Shown here piece after piece: positions 1 through 10,068 of a stretch of DNA of 47,841 nt. The notes beneath the pieces were generated by a model. It made no database searches, was not told the DNA's origin, and saw only the letters and a list, made by a program, of their open reading frames with translations. The stretch is from Bacillota bacterium (GTDB lineage Bacteria; Bacillota; Limnochordia; Darwinibacteriales; Darwinibacteriaceae). Every line of letters begins with the position of its first letter. Positions within the stretch are counted from its first letter, which is position 1. Position numbers and translations under genes: made by a program. The DNA is taken from the NCBI GenBank assembly GCA_012838305.1, contig DUPN01000001.1, positions 1 to 47,841 on the forward strand, in the 5' to 3' direction.

Positions 1-26
1 ACTAAGATCGAGAGGGTCGAAAGGCC

Positions 27-55
27 TTGACACCGATCCGTATCTATGGTAGAGT
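27..55 (+). promoter_or_regulatory. Likely sigma-A promoter of the cold-shock gene
   Basis: TTGACA at 27-32 and TAGAGT at 50-55 are separated by exactly 17 bases. The -35 box is perfect and the -10 box matches at four of six positions. Initiation near 62 would give a leader of about 120 nt before the cold-shock gene, a long 5' UTR of the kind known for cold-shock mRNAs. Nothing else is evident in bases 1-180. Confidence 0.6.
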
Positions 56-180
56 GGGGACGGTTGAGACTTTAAATGAAGCGAACACATATGGCCTCGA
101 GTTCTACCTTAGAGTAGCAAGGGTTTACACGGTTTGCGTAGTTTAGGCTTTTGACTAGAATATTTTAGGAGGCCATTGAA

Positions 181-378
181 ATGACTGGTAGAGTTAAATG
201 GTTTAACGCAGAAAAAGGTTTTGGATTTATCGAGCGCGAAGATGGAGACGACGTATTCGTACACTTCTCCGCTATCCAAGGTACCGGTTTCAAATCCCTG
301 AACGAGGGTGACGAAGTCAGCTTTGACATCGTAGACGGCGACCGCGGTCCCCAAGCTTCAAACGTAGTTCGCCTCTAA
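181..378 (+). CDS. Cold-shock protein, CspA/CspB family
   Basis: A 65-residue single cold-shock domain, the normal length for the family. It binds single-stranded RNA and DNA in the cytoplasm and acts as an RNA chaperone. Both nucleic-acid motifs are visible: RNP1 as KGFGFIE (about residues 13-19) and RNP2 as VFVHF (about residues 26-30). The start has AGGAGG about 7 nt upstream. The gene is monocistronic, with its own promoter, a long leader and a strong terminator. Which Csp paralogue it is cannot be decided from one copy. Confidence 0.97.
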   Translation: MTGRVKWFNAEKGFGFIEREDGDDVFVHFSAIQGTGFKSLNEGDEVSFDIVDGDRGPQASNVVRL

Positions 379-402
379 ATCCAACGGACACAGAAGGCGT
401 GA

Positions 403-436
403 GCGGCTCCATTTTTCCAAATGGGGCCGCTTTTTT
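403..436 (+). terminator. Intrinsic terminator after the cold-shock gene
   Basis: A 12-bp stem (403-414 with 419-430, one G-U pair) closes a 4-nt loop and is followed by six T residues. Confidence 0.9.
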
Positions 437-530
437 GTGCCAAAAATTCCCAGATAAAGTTATTTGTGAAAGAGGGAAAAGCCCATTGTTCGGAGAATGT
501 TAAGAGCAAAATATAAATGGAGGTGCTTTC

Positions 531-1850
531 ATGCATCAGGGAAAACGTGTTATGATTTTGACCTTTGTGTTAGTAACTCTCTGTGTTCAAGGGCTGGCTT
601 TGGCCCAGACCACCACAGTCGAGTTCTGGCACAGCATGACAGGTTCAAGGCTGACCGTACTCAATAACGTGGTCGAGCAGTTTAATGCGATCAATCCAGC
701 TCAACAGATTAATCCGGTTCTAATTGGAACTTATGAAGAGGGACTCGCCCGCTTTATGGCCGCCTACCCGGTGAACCAAGAGCCAGGTATTGTGCAAATC
801 TACGAAGTGGGAACGCAATCCATGCACGACAGTGGCATGATTATCCCAGCATACCAAATTCCGGAGCGCCTCGGTGAGAATTGGGATTTTGGGCAATACG
901 TAGCTCCCATCGTCCGTTACTATTCCAAGGACGGTAACCTCTGGTCCTGGCCATTTGCATCGTCATCGGCTATGCTGTATTACAACGCCGATCATCTGCG
1001 TCAGGCGGGATTAGATCCAAATAAACCGCCCACGACCTGGCAAGAAATGTACGAGATGGGCCTACAACTGATCGAGGCCGGCGTCGTCACCCATGCTATG
1101 AGTACGGGGTGGCCCGACTGGATGTTTGAAACCCAGCTAGCAATGCACGATCAGAACTTCGCCAACATGGGCAATGGACGCGAAGGCTATCCCACCGAGG
1201 TGGCCTGGCCCAACGAGTTCACCGATGATCTCATGGAGATCTGGGCCCAAATGGCCAAGGACAATGTGTGGATCTATGGCGGCGCAGAATACAACGCCAA
1301 CGGCGCTTTCAACAGCGGAGAAATAACGTTCTTGATGCAGTCCACCTCCTCTTTGGACGGCGTGCTCAACACCGTGGGCGATGCCTTCGAAGTGCGCACC
1401 ACGTTCCTGCCTCGCGTCAGCGACGAGTATCCCCGCGGTAATGTACTCATCGGCGGAAACAGTCTCTATGTTTCGAACAGAGTGACCGATGAAGAGTTGG
1501 CCGTCATTTTCGAGTTCTTCAAGTTCTTATCCGATCCAGACATTGGAACCTACTGGCACAAGAATACAGGGTACTTCCCTGCCACCAACGCCGGTATGCA
1601 GGCGCTGATGAACGAGGGCTGGTTTACCCAGAGCCCCAACCATCTCACCGCCTTCCTGCAGATTTTGTCGGGCAAATCGGAAGGTACTGCTGCAGCTGGA
1701 ATGCGCTTAGGACCCTTTGTGCAAGCCCGTGAGTGGGTGCGCGATGCGATGGAGAAAATCGCCAGAGGCGAGGACCAGCGGGCGGCCCTCGAGTATTCTG
1801 CTCAGCAAATCAACCAACTGCTTGCCGACTACAACGAATTCCTCGACTAG
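531..1850 (+). CDS. ugpB: ABC transporter substrate-binding protein, UgpB-type (glycerol-3-phosphate family)
   Basis: A 439-residue family 1 solute-binding protein with an N-terminal signal peptide (positive start, hydrophobic stretch, cleavage near ALAQ about residue 26). It lacks an obvious lipobox cysteine, which is unusual for a Gram-positive-type binding protein. Compared from memory with E. coli UgpB, the order of conserved blocks is the same: FWHSMTG near the N-terminus, QIYEVGT, LIGGNSLYV, YWHKNTGYFPAT and a C-terminal MRLGPF block. UgpB binds sn-glycerol 3-phosphate or its diesters outside the membrane and delivers them to UgpA/UgpE. It is first in a ugpB-ugpA-ugpE operon with GGAGGTG five bases before ATG. 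The family is firm; the exact ligand is inferred. Confidence 0.88.
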   Translation: MHQGKRVMILTFVLVTLCVQGLALAQTTTVEFWHSMTGSRLTVLNNVVEQFNAINPAQQINPVLIGTYEEGLARFMAAYPVNQEPGIVQIYEVGTQSMHDSGMIIPAYQIPERLGENWDFGQYVAPIVRYYSKDGNLWSWPFASSSAMLYYNADHLRQAGLDPNKPPTTWQEMYEMGLQLIEAGVVTHAMSTGWPDWMFETQLAMHDQNFANMGNGREGYPTEVAWPNEFTDDLMEIWAQMAKDNVWIYGGAEYNANGAFNSGEITFLMQSTSSLDGVLNTVGDAFEVRTTFLPRVSDEYPRGNVLIGGNSLYVSNRVTDEELAVIFEFFKFLSDPDIGTYWHKNTGYFPATNAGMQALMNEGWFTQSPNHLTAFLQILSGKSEGTAAAGMRLGPFVQAREWVRDAMEKIARGEDQRAALEYSAQQINQLLADYNEFLD

Positions 1851-1872
1851 ATCAACTCTAGGCGCAGCACAC

Positions 1873-1901
1873 AGATCACCGGGGTCAGACCCCGGTGATC
1901 T
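1873..1901 (+). promoter_or_regulatory. Intercistronic hairpin between ugpB and ugpA
   Basis: A perfect 12-bp inverted repeat (1873-1884 with 1890-1901) closes a 5-nt loop, 22 bases after the ugpB stop. No T-run follows, so it is not a normal terminator. By analogy with hairpins after binding-protein genes in other importer operons, it probably protects the ugpB message or causes partial read-through. Confidence 0.75.
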
Positions 1902-1933
1902 CTATCATCTGCATTAGGTTCAGGAGGGTTTTT

Positions 1934-2818
1934 GTGGATAGATTTCCTAAGCATCGTTTTCTGCCTTACGGACTGATACTCCCATCGTTGACTGTGATTG
2001 TGGTTTTTTTGATCATCCCCTTTGGGCAAGCGATCTATCAGTCCTTTTTTCGCGTATCTCCCTTTGGCCGGCAGCTAAGATATGTAGGGTGGCGCAATTT
2101 CGTCGAGATGTTTCGCTCTCCAGAGTATCTTTCCAGCTTTCAGAACACGCTGATCTTCTCTGTTCTGGTCATCGGCATTGGGCTTACAATTGCCTTGATC
2201 ATCGCCGTCCTCACTACCCAGAAAATTCGTGGGGCCGGGTTTTACCAAGTCGCATTCATATGGACATATGCCATGTCCCCCATCATTGCGGGCGTTATGT
2301 GGTCCCTCATTTTTGACCCATCCATCGGCATACTGACCCATGCCATCGCTACTGTTACAGGGTATCGAATCAACTACTTCACCGATACGGTGGCGGCCTT
2401 CATCCTGGTCACCGTTGCTTCAGTCTGGGTCATGCTAGGTTACAATATCTGCTTCTTTGTGGCAGGTCTGCAAAATGTGCCGCATGAACTGAAGGAAGCG
2501 GCCGCCATTGATGGCGCTACTCCTTTGCAGACGTTTTGGGTCGTCACCTTCCCCATGCTCAGTCCAACTACGGCCTTTTTGATCTTCGTGAACACGGTTT
2601 ATGCCTTCTTCCAATCCTTCGGTCTAATTGACGTGGTAACCCAAGGAGGCCCCAATCGCACAACGGAATTTCTGATCTACAAGATTTATCGAGATGGGTT
2701 CGGACGTATGCAAGAGGGTCAAGCTGCGGCCCAATCTGTGGTACTATTTATTCTGGTAGCTATCGTAGGAGCATTCCAGATCTACACTTCAACTAGAAAA
2801 TCCGTCTACAACCGTTAA
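1934..2818 (+). CDS. ugpA: ABC transporter permease, UgpA-type
   Basis: A 294-residue MalF/UgpA-like inner-membrane permease with six predicted helices. The EAA loop that contacts the ATPase is visible as EAAAIDGA, about residue 200. It forms the translocation pore with UgpE. The GTG at 1934 is chosen because AGGAGGG (1922-1928) sits five bases upstream; a longer reading from 1895 would begin inside the intercistronic hairpin. ugpE follows 12 bases downstream. No ATPase gene is present in the operon, so a shared MsmX/UgpC-type ATPase elsewhere is likely. Confidence 0.9.
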   Translation: MDRFPKHRFLPYGLILPSLTVIVVFLIIPFGQAIYQSFFRVSPFGRQLRYVGWRNFVEMFRSPEYLSSFQNTLIFSVLVIGIGLTIALIIAVLTTQKIRGAGFYQVAFIWTYAMSPIIAGVMWSLIFDPSIGILTHAIATVTGYRINYFTDTVAAFILVTVASVWVMLGYNICFFVAGLQNVPHELKEAAAIDGATPLQTFWVVTFPMLSPTTAFLIFVNTVYAFFQSFGLIDVVTQGGPNRTTEFLIYKIYRDGFGRMQEGQAAAQSVVLFILVAIVGAFQIYTSTRKSVYNR

Positions 2819-2830
2819 GGAGGTGCTCCA

Positions 2831-3664
2831 ATGCGTATCAAACGAAAAACACTGCAACACCTTGGAATCCATACTGTGCTCATTTTGACTCTCATTGCGG
2901 TAGCCTTTCCAATCTATTACGCGTTCACGATGGCCACTCATACCCATCAGGATGCGTATGCCTTCCCACCTATCCTCACCCCAGGCAATCAGCTCATCCC
3001 CAACATTCTAGAAGCCTGGAAACGCGTGGATATGGGAGTGGTGCTTACCAACAGCCTGATCATTGCCGTCTTGGTTTCTATCGGAAAAATCGTGTTTTCC
3101 ATTTTGGCTGCTTTTGCTTTTACGCACTTCAAGTTCCGAGGAAGCTGGTTCTTGTTCCCTCTCTGTATGGTAACCCAGATGATGCCCTTACCCATTAGGG
3201 TGATCCCCCTGTATCAAACAATGGCTAACATGGGGTGGCTCAACACGTACAGAGCCCTGACCATACCCTATTTGGCCAGTACCACAGGGATTATTCTGTT
3301 CCGTCAATTCTATATGACTGTACCGGAAGAATTGGCTGATGCGGCCCGAGTGGATGGAGCAACCCCCATGCAGTATTTACGCAGCATCTTGATTCCCCTC
3401 TCCTGGACGAACATTGCCGCCTTGCTGGTAATCGAGTTTGTTTATATGTGGAACGAATACCTGTGGCCCAATATCGTTACCACGGCCTCCGATATGCGTG
3501 TGGCCCAGATGGGACTGCGTATGCTCTATACCTCTGAACGAGGTGCAGCGGAGTGGAATATCATCATGGCCGGCACTCTCGTAATTATGCTGCCGCCGTT
3601 GATCGTGCTGATCTTGTTCCGCAAACAATTTGCTCAAGGTATTGCCATGCAGACAACGAAATAG
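2831..3664 (+). CDS. ugpE: ABC transporter permease, UgpE-type
   Basis: A 277-residue MalG/UgpE-like permease with six predicted membrane helices. The cytoplasmic EAA-type loop reads DAARVDGATP, about residue 180. It pairs with UgpA to form the importer channel. The start codon has a near-perfect AAGGAGGTG about 6 nt upstream, immediately after the ugpA stop. The gene ends the operon; a terminator starts 10 bases after its stop and no ugpC ATPase or ugpQ phosphodiesterase follows. Confidence 0.9.
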   Translation: MRIKRKTLQHLGIHTVLILTLIAVAFPIYYAFTMATHTHQDAYAFPPILTPGNQLIPNILEAWKRVDMGVVLTNSLIIAVLVSIGKIVFSILAAFAFTHFKFRGSWFLFPLCMVTQMMPLPIRVIPLYQTMANMGWLNTYRALTIPYLASTTGIILFRQFYMTVPEELADAARVDGATPMQYLRSILIPLSWTNIAALLVIEFVYMWNEYLWPNIVTTASDMRVAQMGLRMLYTSERGAAEWNIIMAGTLVIMLPPLIVLILFRKQFAQGIAMQTTK

Positions 3665-3673
3665 GGTCAGTTC

Positions 3674-3698
3674 AACGCCAGGTTTCTGGCGTTTTTCC
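3674..3698 (+). terminator. Intrinsic terminator of the ugp operon
   Basis: An 8-bp perfect stem (3674-3681 with 3686-3693) with loop GTTT runs into five T residues at 3692-3696. Confidence 0.85.
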
Positions 3699-3715
3699 TT
3701 GTATAGCGCTCATTC

Positions 3716-5359
3716 CTAAAGATTTTCAGCCAACCAGCCCACGACAAGATCGAAGAGACGAGGATTGATTCGCATCGGATTGAGGGGATCAAAATCATCG
3801 TTGTCATAAGGGAAGAACAAGAATTCGTGACTGGTATTCTCTAGATAGTGTAACTGCACTTGTTCATTTCCCGCTGCGCGCAAAGCGGCTGCCAGTGCTT
3901 GGGCATGATAAGGCATCACCTTCAAGTCCCGTTCGCCCTGGACAAGCAGGACCGGGCTTGTCACGCTAGCAATACTCTCCAGCGGAGATTGTTCCATGTG
4001 CTGTCGCACCCACTCAAGATTGATGGGGAGCACGCGGCTTACTTCCTGCCCTTCTCTCGCTTCAGCAAGGAGCTCCTCCGTCAGGGGCACAAGACGCTGA
4101 ATGGCGTCCCGCTCTGGATCGGACAAGTAAGGCTGCTGCAACTGATATTCCAGCTGCTCCACCATCAGCTGATCAAGAGTCGTGGACGGAGCAGCCAAAA
4201 GAACCATGGCTTGAAGGCGCTCTTGGAAGAGCGGAGGGAAGTAGGCCCCTTCACTGTGACCTAGCATGGCCACGCGGCTAGAGTCAATTTGAGGATGCTC
4301 ATCGACCAAATCAAGCAGCGCCTCAACGTCCGAAAGAAGATCGCTGAGGGTTGCTGCGGCATAATCCCCTGTACTCATCGCCACTCCCCGCTCATCATAG
4401 CGAAGAGTGGCGATGCCGACCTCGGCGAGCCTTTCGGCGAAAATGCGAAACATGTCCGTCATGTAGCTCGGCGGCGTATTGCCGTCACGATCCTGGGGAC
4501 CGGAACCGGAGTTGAGCAAGACCACGGGAAACGGTCCCTGCCCAATAGGCAACGAGAGGGTTCCCGCCAAGGTGATCTCCCCATTTGGTCTGAAAAACTC
4601 TTCCTCGCTAAAGGTCTGCTCTCTTCTAGAGAGGGCCTTGGCGGACTGAAGGCCAAGGTACTCCTCCCGCATTACTTGTACGGCCTGCATGGGCAGCTCA
4701 AAACCAACAAGTTCTTCGCCACGGGCCAAGACACGAATCTGCAGATTCCCAGGCATATTCGCAATGTATTCGTCCAAGGCGAGAGTTTCACCGCCGGCGG
4801 TTTGATAGAATGCCAGACCAGCGCGCTCCACCGTAGCTTGGAGTACAGGATTTTGATTGCTTAAAGTTAGACTTGGCACCACCACATCCAGGGTTATCGG
4901 ATCCTGCCCGGCGGTGAAGAGACCTGGAATTTGTTCATAATGGGCGAAAACATTGTTCTCCAAGACCAAGAAAGGCCTGTGCAGAGGAAAGTGTTTTTGC
5001 AGCGGACCAACCTCGACCTCCACACTATCTCCTTTGAACACGGCAGAGAAACTTGCTCCAGGACGCAGTGCCCCCCTGTATTCCGTCCACTGGCCGTCAC
5101 ACCCCGTGAGGGAGCTTGTGATCTCCAGAGTCTGACCCCCCAGAGATATGCTTCCTTCTGTACGGAACTCCGCATCGCTCAAGGAGTAGACCTCACGACC
5201 TGCCTGAACACCGCCTAGGAAAAGAATGAGGGAGCCGGACCTGCCGGGGCTTGCTTGAATCGCACTAAGGCCGCTTGTGAGAAGAAACAAAACGATGAAA
5301 ACCAGCATCAAGGTGCGCAGCTGCAATTGGATCCTCCTCTTAGAATCGAAATCGGTCAT
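3716..5359 (-). CDS. Exported alpha/beta hydrolase (acyl-hydrolase or peptidase-like)
   Basis: A 547-residue protein in two parts. After a basic N-terminus and one hydrophobic signal or anchor segment (about residues 14-34), a non-catalytic N-terminal region runs to about residue 245. The C-terminal half is an alpha/beta hydrolase: oxyanion region NSGSGPQDRDG, nucleophile elbow GHSEG (Ser about residue 369), acid in GERDLK and histidine in NTSHEF. All three catalytic residues are present. The layout resembles membrane-attached hydrolases of the S9/dienelactone type; the substrate cannot be told. GGAG lies just before the ATG at 5359. It is monocistronic and converges on the ugp operon. Confidence 0.8.
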   Translation of the reverse strand: MTDFDSKRRIQLQLRTLMLVFIVLFLLTSGLSAIQASPGRSGSLILFLGGVQAGREVYSLSDAEFRTEGSISLGGQTLEITSSLTGCDGQWTEYRGALRPGASFSAVFKGDSVEVEVGPLQKHFPLHRPFLVLENNVFAHYEQIPGLFTAGQDPITLDVVVPSLTLSNQNPVLQATVERAGLAFYQTAGGETLALDEYIANMPGNLQIRVLARGEELVGFELPMQAVQVMREEYLGLQSAKALSRREQTFSEEEFFRPNGEITLAGTLSLPIGQGPFPVVLLNSGSGPQDRDGNTPPSYMTDMFRIFAERLAEVGIATLRYDERGVAMSTGDYAAATLSDLLSDVEALLDLVDEHPQIDSSRVAMLGHSEGAYFPPLFQERLQAMVLLAAPSTTLDQLMVEQLEYQLQQPYLSDPERDAIQRLVPLTEELLAEAREGQEVSRVLPINLEWVRQHMEQSPLESIASVTSPVLLVQGERDLKVMPYHAQALAAALRAAGNEQVQLHYLENTSHEFLFFPYDNDDFDPLNPMRINPRLFDLVVGWLAENL

Positions 5360-5476
5360 TACTACTCCATTTTAGATGATCACGGGCAGAGCTTCAACTT
5401 CTCCTGACCGGGCAGGATTCTTCTGGAAAATAGTCGAAGATACGATTATGGAACACAACACATGGGAGGTTTTGCC

Positions 5477-6370
5477 GTGACCCTCAAAATCATCACCGAC
5501 AGTGCCTGCGACTTACCCGATGCGATCATAAAGGAATATGACATAGATGTCCTGCCATTTCTGATCTACATCGATGATGTAGAGCACAGAGACGGGATCG
5601 ATATCACTACCAAACAAGTCTATGATGCAATCCGTCAAGATAAAACCCCAACCACCGGTCAAGTGCCCATGGGCGAAATCATAGGAACAATCAGAAAGTA
5701 CGCTGAACAAAACCGGGACTGTCTGTACTTGAGTTTCTCCTCGAAGCTCTCCGGAACATGCAATACGGTACGTCTAGTGGCACAGGAAGTGATGAACGCC
5801 TTTAAGGACTTCCAGTTCACCGTAGTTGATACCTTAAGCGGATCCCTGGCCCAGGGCCTTATTGTCCTGGAGGCTGCGCAAAGCGTCAAGGCCGGCTTCG
5901 CTCCTGCCGCCATCATCGAGCGGGCACAGCGCCGTTCCCAGGACAATGTGGAACATGTCTTTTCCGTAGATGACCTCAACTACCTCTATCGGGGCGGGCG
6001 CGTCAGCTATGCCAGCTCCTTTCTGGGGGGCCTTTTGCAGGTTAAGCCCATTCTACACGTGCGGAATGGTCTCATGATTCCCTTTCAAAAAGTCCGGGGT
6101 AAGAAAATGGCCATCAAGCGCATCGTGGATCTGGTAAGGGAACGCTCACTAGGCGACCCCAATCAGATCATTGGAATCACGCATGCCGATGACCCTTCAG
6201 CTGCAGAGGAACTGCGTTCCTTGCTCGAGGACACCCTCGGCTACCGCAGCTTCATCGTGAACCTCATCGGAAGCGTCTTGGCCTGCCACATCGGCATAGG
6301 GGGTGTCGCAGCCTTCTTTATGAACGGCAATCTAAACGAAGCAAACCTGGCACCATCTCCACATCTCTAG
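5477..6370 (+). CDS. DegV family fatty-acid-binding protein (FakB-like)
   Basis: A 297-residue DegV protein. The family signature TDSACDLP lies near the N-terminus, and SGTC about residue 90 corresponds to the pocket that binds the fatty-acid carboxylate. FakB proteins present exogenous fatty acids to the kinase FakA for phosphorylation and entry into phospholipid synthesis; no fakA lies in this window. The GTG at 5477 is chosen because GGGAGG (5464-5469) is seven bases upstream, whereas the ATG at 5462 overlaps that ribosome site. It is probably transcribed alone. Confidence 0.9.
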   Translation: MTLKIITDSACDLPDAIIKEYDIDVLPFLIYIDDVEHRDGIDITTKQVYDAIRQDKTPTTGQVPMGEIIGTIRKYAEQNRDCLYLSFSSKLSGTCNTVRLVAQEVMNAFKDFQFTVVDTLSGSLAQGLIVLEAAQSVKAGFAPAAIIERAQRRSQDNVEHVFSVDDLNYLYRGGRVSYASSFLGGLLQVKPILHVRNGLMIPFQKVRGKKMAIKRIVDLVRERSLGDPNQIIGITHADDPSAAEELRSLLEDTLGYRSFIVNLIGSVLACHIGIGGVAAFFMNGNLNEANLAPSPHL

Positions 6371-6396
6371 CTCAATCGCAACCCATGCTTTGATCT

Positions 6397-6425
6397 TTTA
6401 CTTTTCGTTAACGTTACGTTATACT
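6397..6425 (+). promoter_or_regulatory. Promoter of tyrosine phenol-lyase with internal palindrome
   Basis: TTTACT (6397-6402) and TATACT (6420-6425) are 17 bases apart. The spacer contains the 8-bp palindrome CGTTAACG (6406-6413), a possible operator. Start of transcription would fall near 6432, giving a leader of about 35 nt. Confidence 0.6.
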
Positions 6426-6427
6426 AA

Positions 6428-7843
<1,416 letters not shown>

Positions 7844-7854
7844 TCCGTTCTGTC

Positions 7855-7880
7855 AAAAAAAGGCCCCCTGGGCCTTTTTC
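7855..7880. terminator. Bidirectional terminator between tpl and the FAD oxidoreductase
   Basis: A 6-bp GC stem (7861-7866 with 7870-7875) has an A-run before it and a T-run after it, so it can stop transcription from both convergent genes. Confidence 0.85.
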
Positions 7881-9346
7881 TATTCTATTCGAGTCTGCAA
7901 AAAGTCCAAGAGATCCGACTTTTCTACTCGGCTCACTCCGCTGTGTTCGATATCCGAGCGGTCATCAAAGGATGGTCCTTCTGTTCTTTGCATCACTTCA
8001 GCAATACGCGGGCGGCAAAAGGTCCCCTGGCACCAGCCCATGGAAGCCCTCGTACGCCGCTTGACCCCATCAATGGTCTTTACAGGGATACCCCTCTGGC
8101 AAGCATCGATGATTTGGCCTTCTGTCACCTGTTCACAGCGGCAGATTATCTTCTCCGGTGATGATGGCCGATCGAGCAAGGGCCTGATTGCCCGTAACGG
8201 CCGTAGATCGCCCTGCTCGATAATGGGCTTGCGGTAAGGGTCAAAGCCAGGGTCAGGCTCGAGACGTAACCCAGAGCGCTCCAGGATGTTCTCCACCATG
8301 TGAACTATGGCTGGCGATGCGGTTAAACCCGGCGACTCAATGCCCGCCACCTGGAGAAAACCAGGTACCTTCGTCTCTTCGATCAAAAAATCGCCTGTAG
8401 AACTACGTGCTCGAATTCCGGTGAAGCTGCGTAGAAACTGTCTAGCATCGAGGCCGGCATACAGCCTTTTGCACTGATCGAAGATTGCTGCAATCCTCTC
8501 CAAATCAGTGGAGGTGTCTTCCCGGTCGGTCTGGTCCGTGGCATCAGGCCCGATCAGAAGATTCTGGTAAAGCGTCGAGGCAAGCAAAATCCCTTTGCCC
8601 TTGGCGGTCGGCAGACCGAAGATAACATGGTTGATGGCCTTCCCGCTGCCCCTGGCGAAAAGCAGATATTGGCCACTCCGGGGCCAAATGGTGAAGTGAT
8701 CCACACCCACCATTTGTGAGACCCGGTCTGCATAGACGCCCGCTGCGTTAATCACATAACGGGCCCGGATACTCTCTCCGGCGGTGTCCAGCCGAAAGTT
8801 ACCCTTACTTCCGCTAACCGCATATACCTCAGATTCCAGTCGCAAAGAGACGCCGTTTTTTATGGCGTTCTCTGCCATGGCAATGGCCATCTCATAGGGC
8901 GAACACACCCCCGCTCCCTCACAAAGAAGTGCCCACTTGATCTCGGTGCTCAGCTCCGGCTCCAGCGCACGCAGGGTCTCCTCTCCCACAATGCGCAAAT
9001 CCCTCAATCCGTTGGCTTCCCCCTGTTTGAGCAAGGCCCTAAGGGGTCTTGGATCGTCCTCAGTGGTGACCACAAGGGATCCAGTCGTTTTAAATCCGAA
9101 GCTTAACTCTGCGTTAAGCTGGGAAAAAGCCTGCCGGCCTGCATAGCAGAGCTGTCCTTTCAGGGTGGACTGAGGTTCTGCATACCCACCATGGACAATA
9201 GCGCTATTGGCCTTGGTTGCGCCCATGGCCACGTCAATGCCCTTTTCCAAAAGGAGAACATCCAGTTGATACCTTGATAGGTGGCGAGCGATGCTAGTGC
9301 CAATAATCCCAGCACCAATGATGGCCACATCATATATTTGTGTCAC
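7880..9346 (-). CDS. FAD-dependent oxidoreductase with BFD-type iron-sulfur domain (GlpA-like)
   Basis: A 488-residue two-domain flavoprotein. Residues 1 to about 375 form a DAO-type FAD domain with the Rossmann motif GAGIIGTS at the start. The C-terminal part is a BFD-like [2Fe-2S] domain with Cys402, Cys404, Cys439 and Cys444. This arrangement is known from anaerobic glycerol-3-phosphate dehydrogenase relatives, which often sit beside a second oxidoreductase and a DUF1667 protein; neither is here. The substrate could be glycerol 3-phosphate (an ugp importer lies nearby) or another 2-hydroxy acid. The GTG start lies 14 bases after the ccdA stop, so it is probably co-transcribed with tlpA and ccdA. 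Confidence 0.85.
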   Translation of the reverse strand: MTQIYDVAIIGAGIIGTSIARHLSRYQLDVLLLEKGIDVAMGATKANSAIVHGGYAEPQSTLKGQLCYAGRQAFSQLNAELSFGFKTTGSLVVTTEDDPRPLRALLKQGEANGLRDLRIVGEETLRALEPELSTEIKWALLCEGAGVCSPYEMAIAMAENAIKNGVSLRLESEVYAVSGSKGNFRLDTAGESIRARYVINAAGVYADRVSQMVGVDHFTIWPRSGQYLLFARGSGKAINHVIFGLPTAKGKGILLASTLYQNLLIGPDATDQTDREDTSTDLERIAAIFDQCKRLYAGLDARQFLRSFTGIRARSSTGDFLIEETKVPGFLQVAGIESPGLTASPAIVHMVENILERSGLRLEPDPGFDPYRKPIIEQGDLRPLRAIRPLLDRPSSPEKIICRCEQVTEGQIIDACQRGIPVKTIDGVKRRTRASMGWCQGTFCRPRIAEVMQRTEGPSFDDRSDIEHSGVSRVEKSDLLDFLQTRIE

Positions 9347-9360
9347 AGTATCACCAATCC

Positions 9361-10068
9361 TTACAGGAATAGCTCAGCGTAAAGTCCAAAACGGCCGAAC
9401 ATCATCAAAAACCCCGCAACGACCAAGAGCACGCCAGAAACAGTCTGGATAATATGCAGATTTCGTTTGATCACAGCAAAGGTGTCCTGCAAGCGCCCCC
9501 ACAAGAGGGCGGTGAGGAAAAAAGGGATGCCCAGTCCCAAGGAAAAGGTGAGGAGCAGAGCCATACCTTGGTAGAGGGTGTCCATATTGGAGGCCAGAAT
9601 CAAGGCCGTCCCTAAAAAGGCTCCCAGGCAAGGGGTCCAGCCCAAAGAAAACGCTGCGCCAAAGAGGAGGCTGGACAGAAACTTTAGGTTCTTCGTATTG
9701 GCCCCCACCGTTCGACTCCTGTTGAGAAAACCAATCTTCAGCACTCCCAGAAAATTCAGGCCAAAGAGAATCACAATTAACCCGCCTATACGCTGCAACA
9801 AAACGCGGTTACTCGCAATCAGACTACCCAGGGCGGACGCTGTGGCACCAAGTGCGACAAACACAAGGGAAAAACCTGCCACAAAACCAAGCGTGTTGAT
9901 GAGCAGACGTGACTGGGACTTCCCCTCCCCGCCTTCCAGTCCTCCCAGATAGAGCAGGTAAATGGGGATCATCGGCAGAATACACGGCGACAGGAAGGCC
10001 AGAACACCCTCAGCAAAAATCAGCCCAAAGAGGGACAACGAAACTTCAGGGGCCATCTGCTGTAACAT
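9361..10068 (-). CDS. ccdA: CcdA-type thiol-disulfide transmembrane transporter
   Basis: A 235-residue membrane protein of the short CcdA/DsbD-core family, about six helices. The two redox cysteines that carry electrons across the membrane are visible in LSPC (Cys29) and GWTPC (Cys147). It takes electrons from cytoplasmic thioredoxin and passes them to an outward-facing thioredoxin-like partner. That partner is the upstream tlpA, whose TAA stop overlaps this ATG as TAATG, implying translational coupling. CcdA is needed for cytochrome c maturation in several bacteria, and this genome has a ccm set about 28 kb away. Confidence 0.92.
   Translation of the reverse strand: MLQQMAPEVSLSLFGLIFAEGVLAFLSPCILPMIPIYLLYLGGLEGGEGKSQSRLLINTLGFVAGFSLVFVALGATASALGSLIASNRVLLQRIGGLIVILFGLNFLGVLKIGFLNRSRTVGANTKNLKFLSSLLFGAAFSLGWTPCLGAFLGTALILASNMDTLYQGMALLLTFSLGLGIPFFLTALLWGRLQDTFAVIKRNLHIIQTVSGVLLVVAGFLMMFGRFGLYAELFL

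Noticed and set aside
1873-1901. Rho-independent terminator after ugpB
   Set aside because: No T-run follows and ugpA continues with its own ribosome site, so an intercistronic processing or stability hairpin is more likely.
3860-4864. Two plus-strand frames of 134 and 191 residues
   Set aside because: They run antisense to the alpha/beta hydrolase, have no ribosome sites and no recognisable domains.
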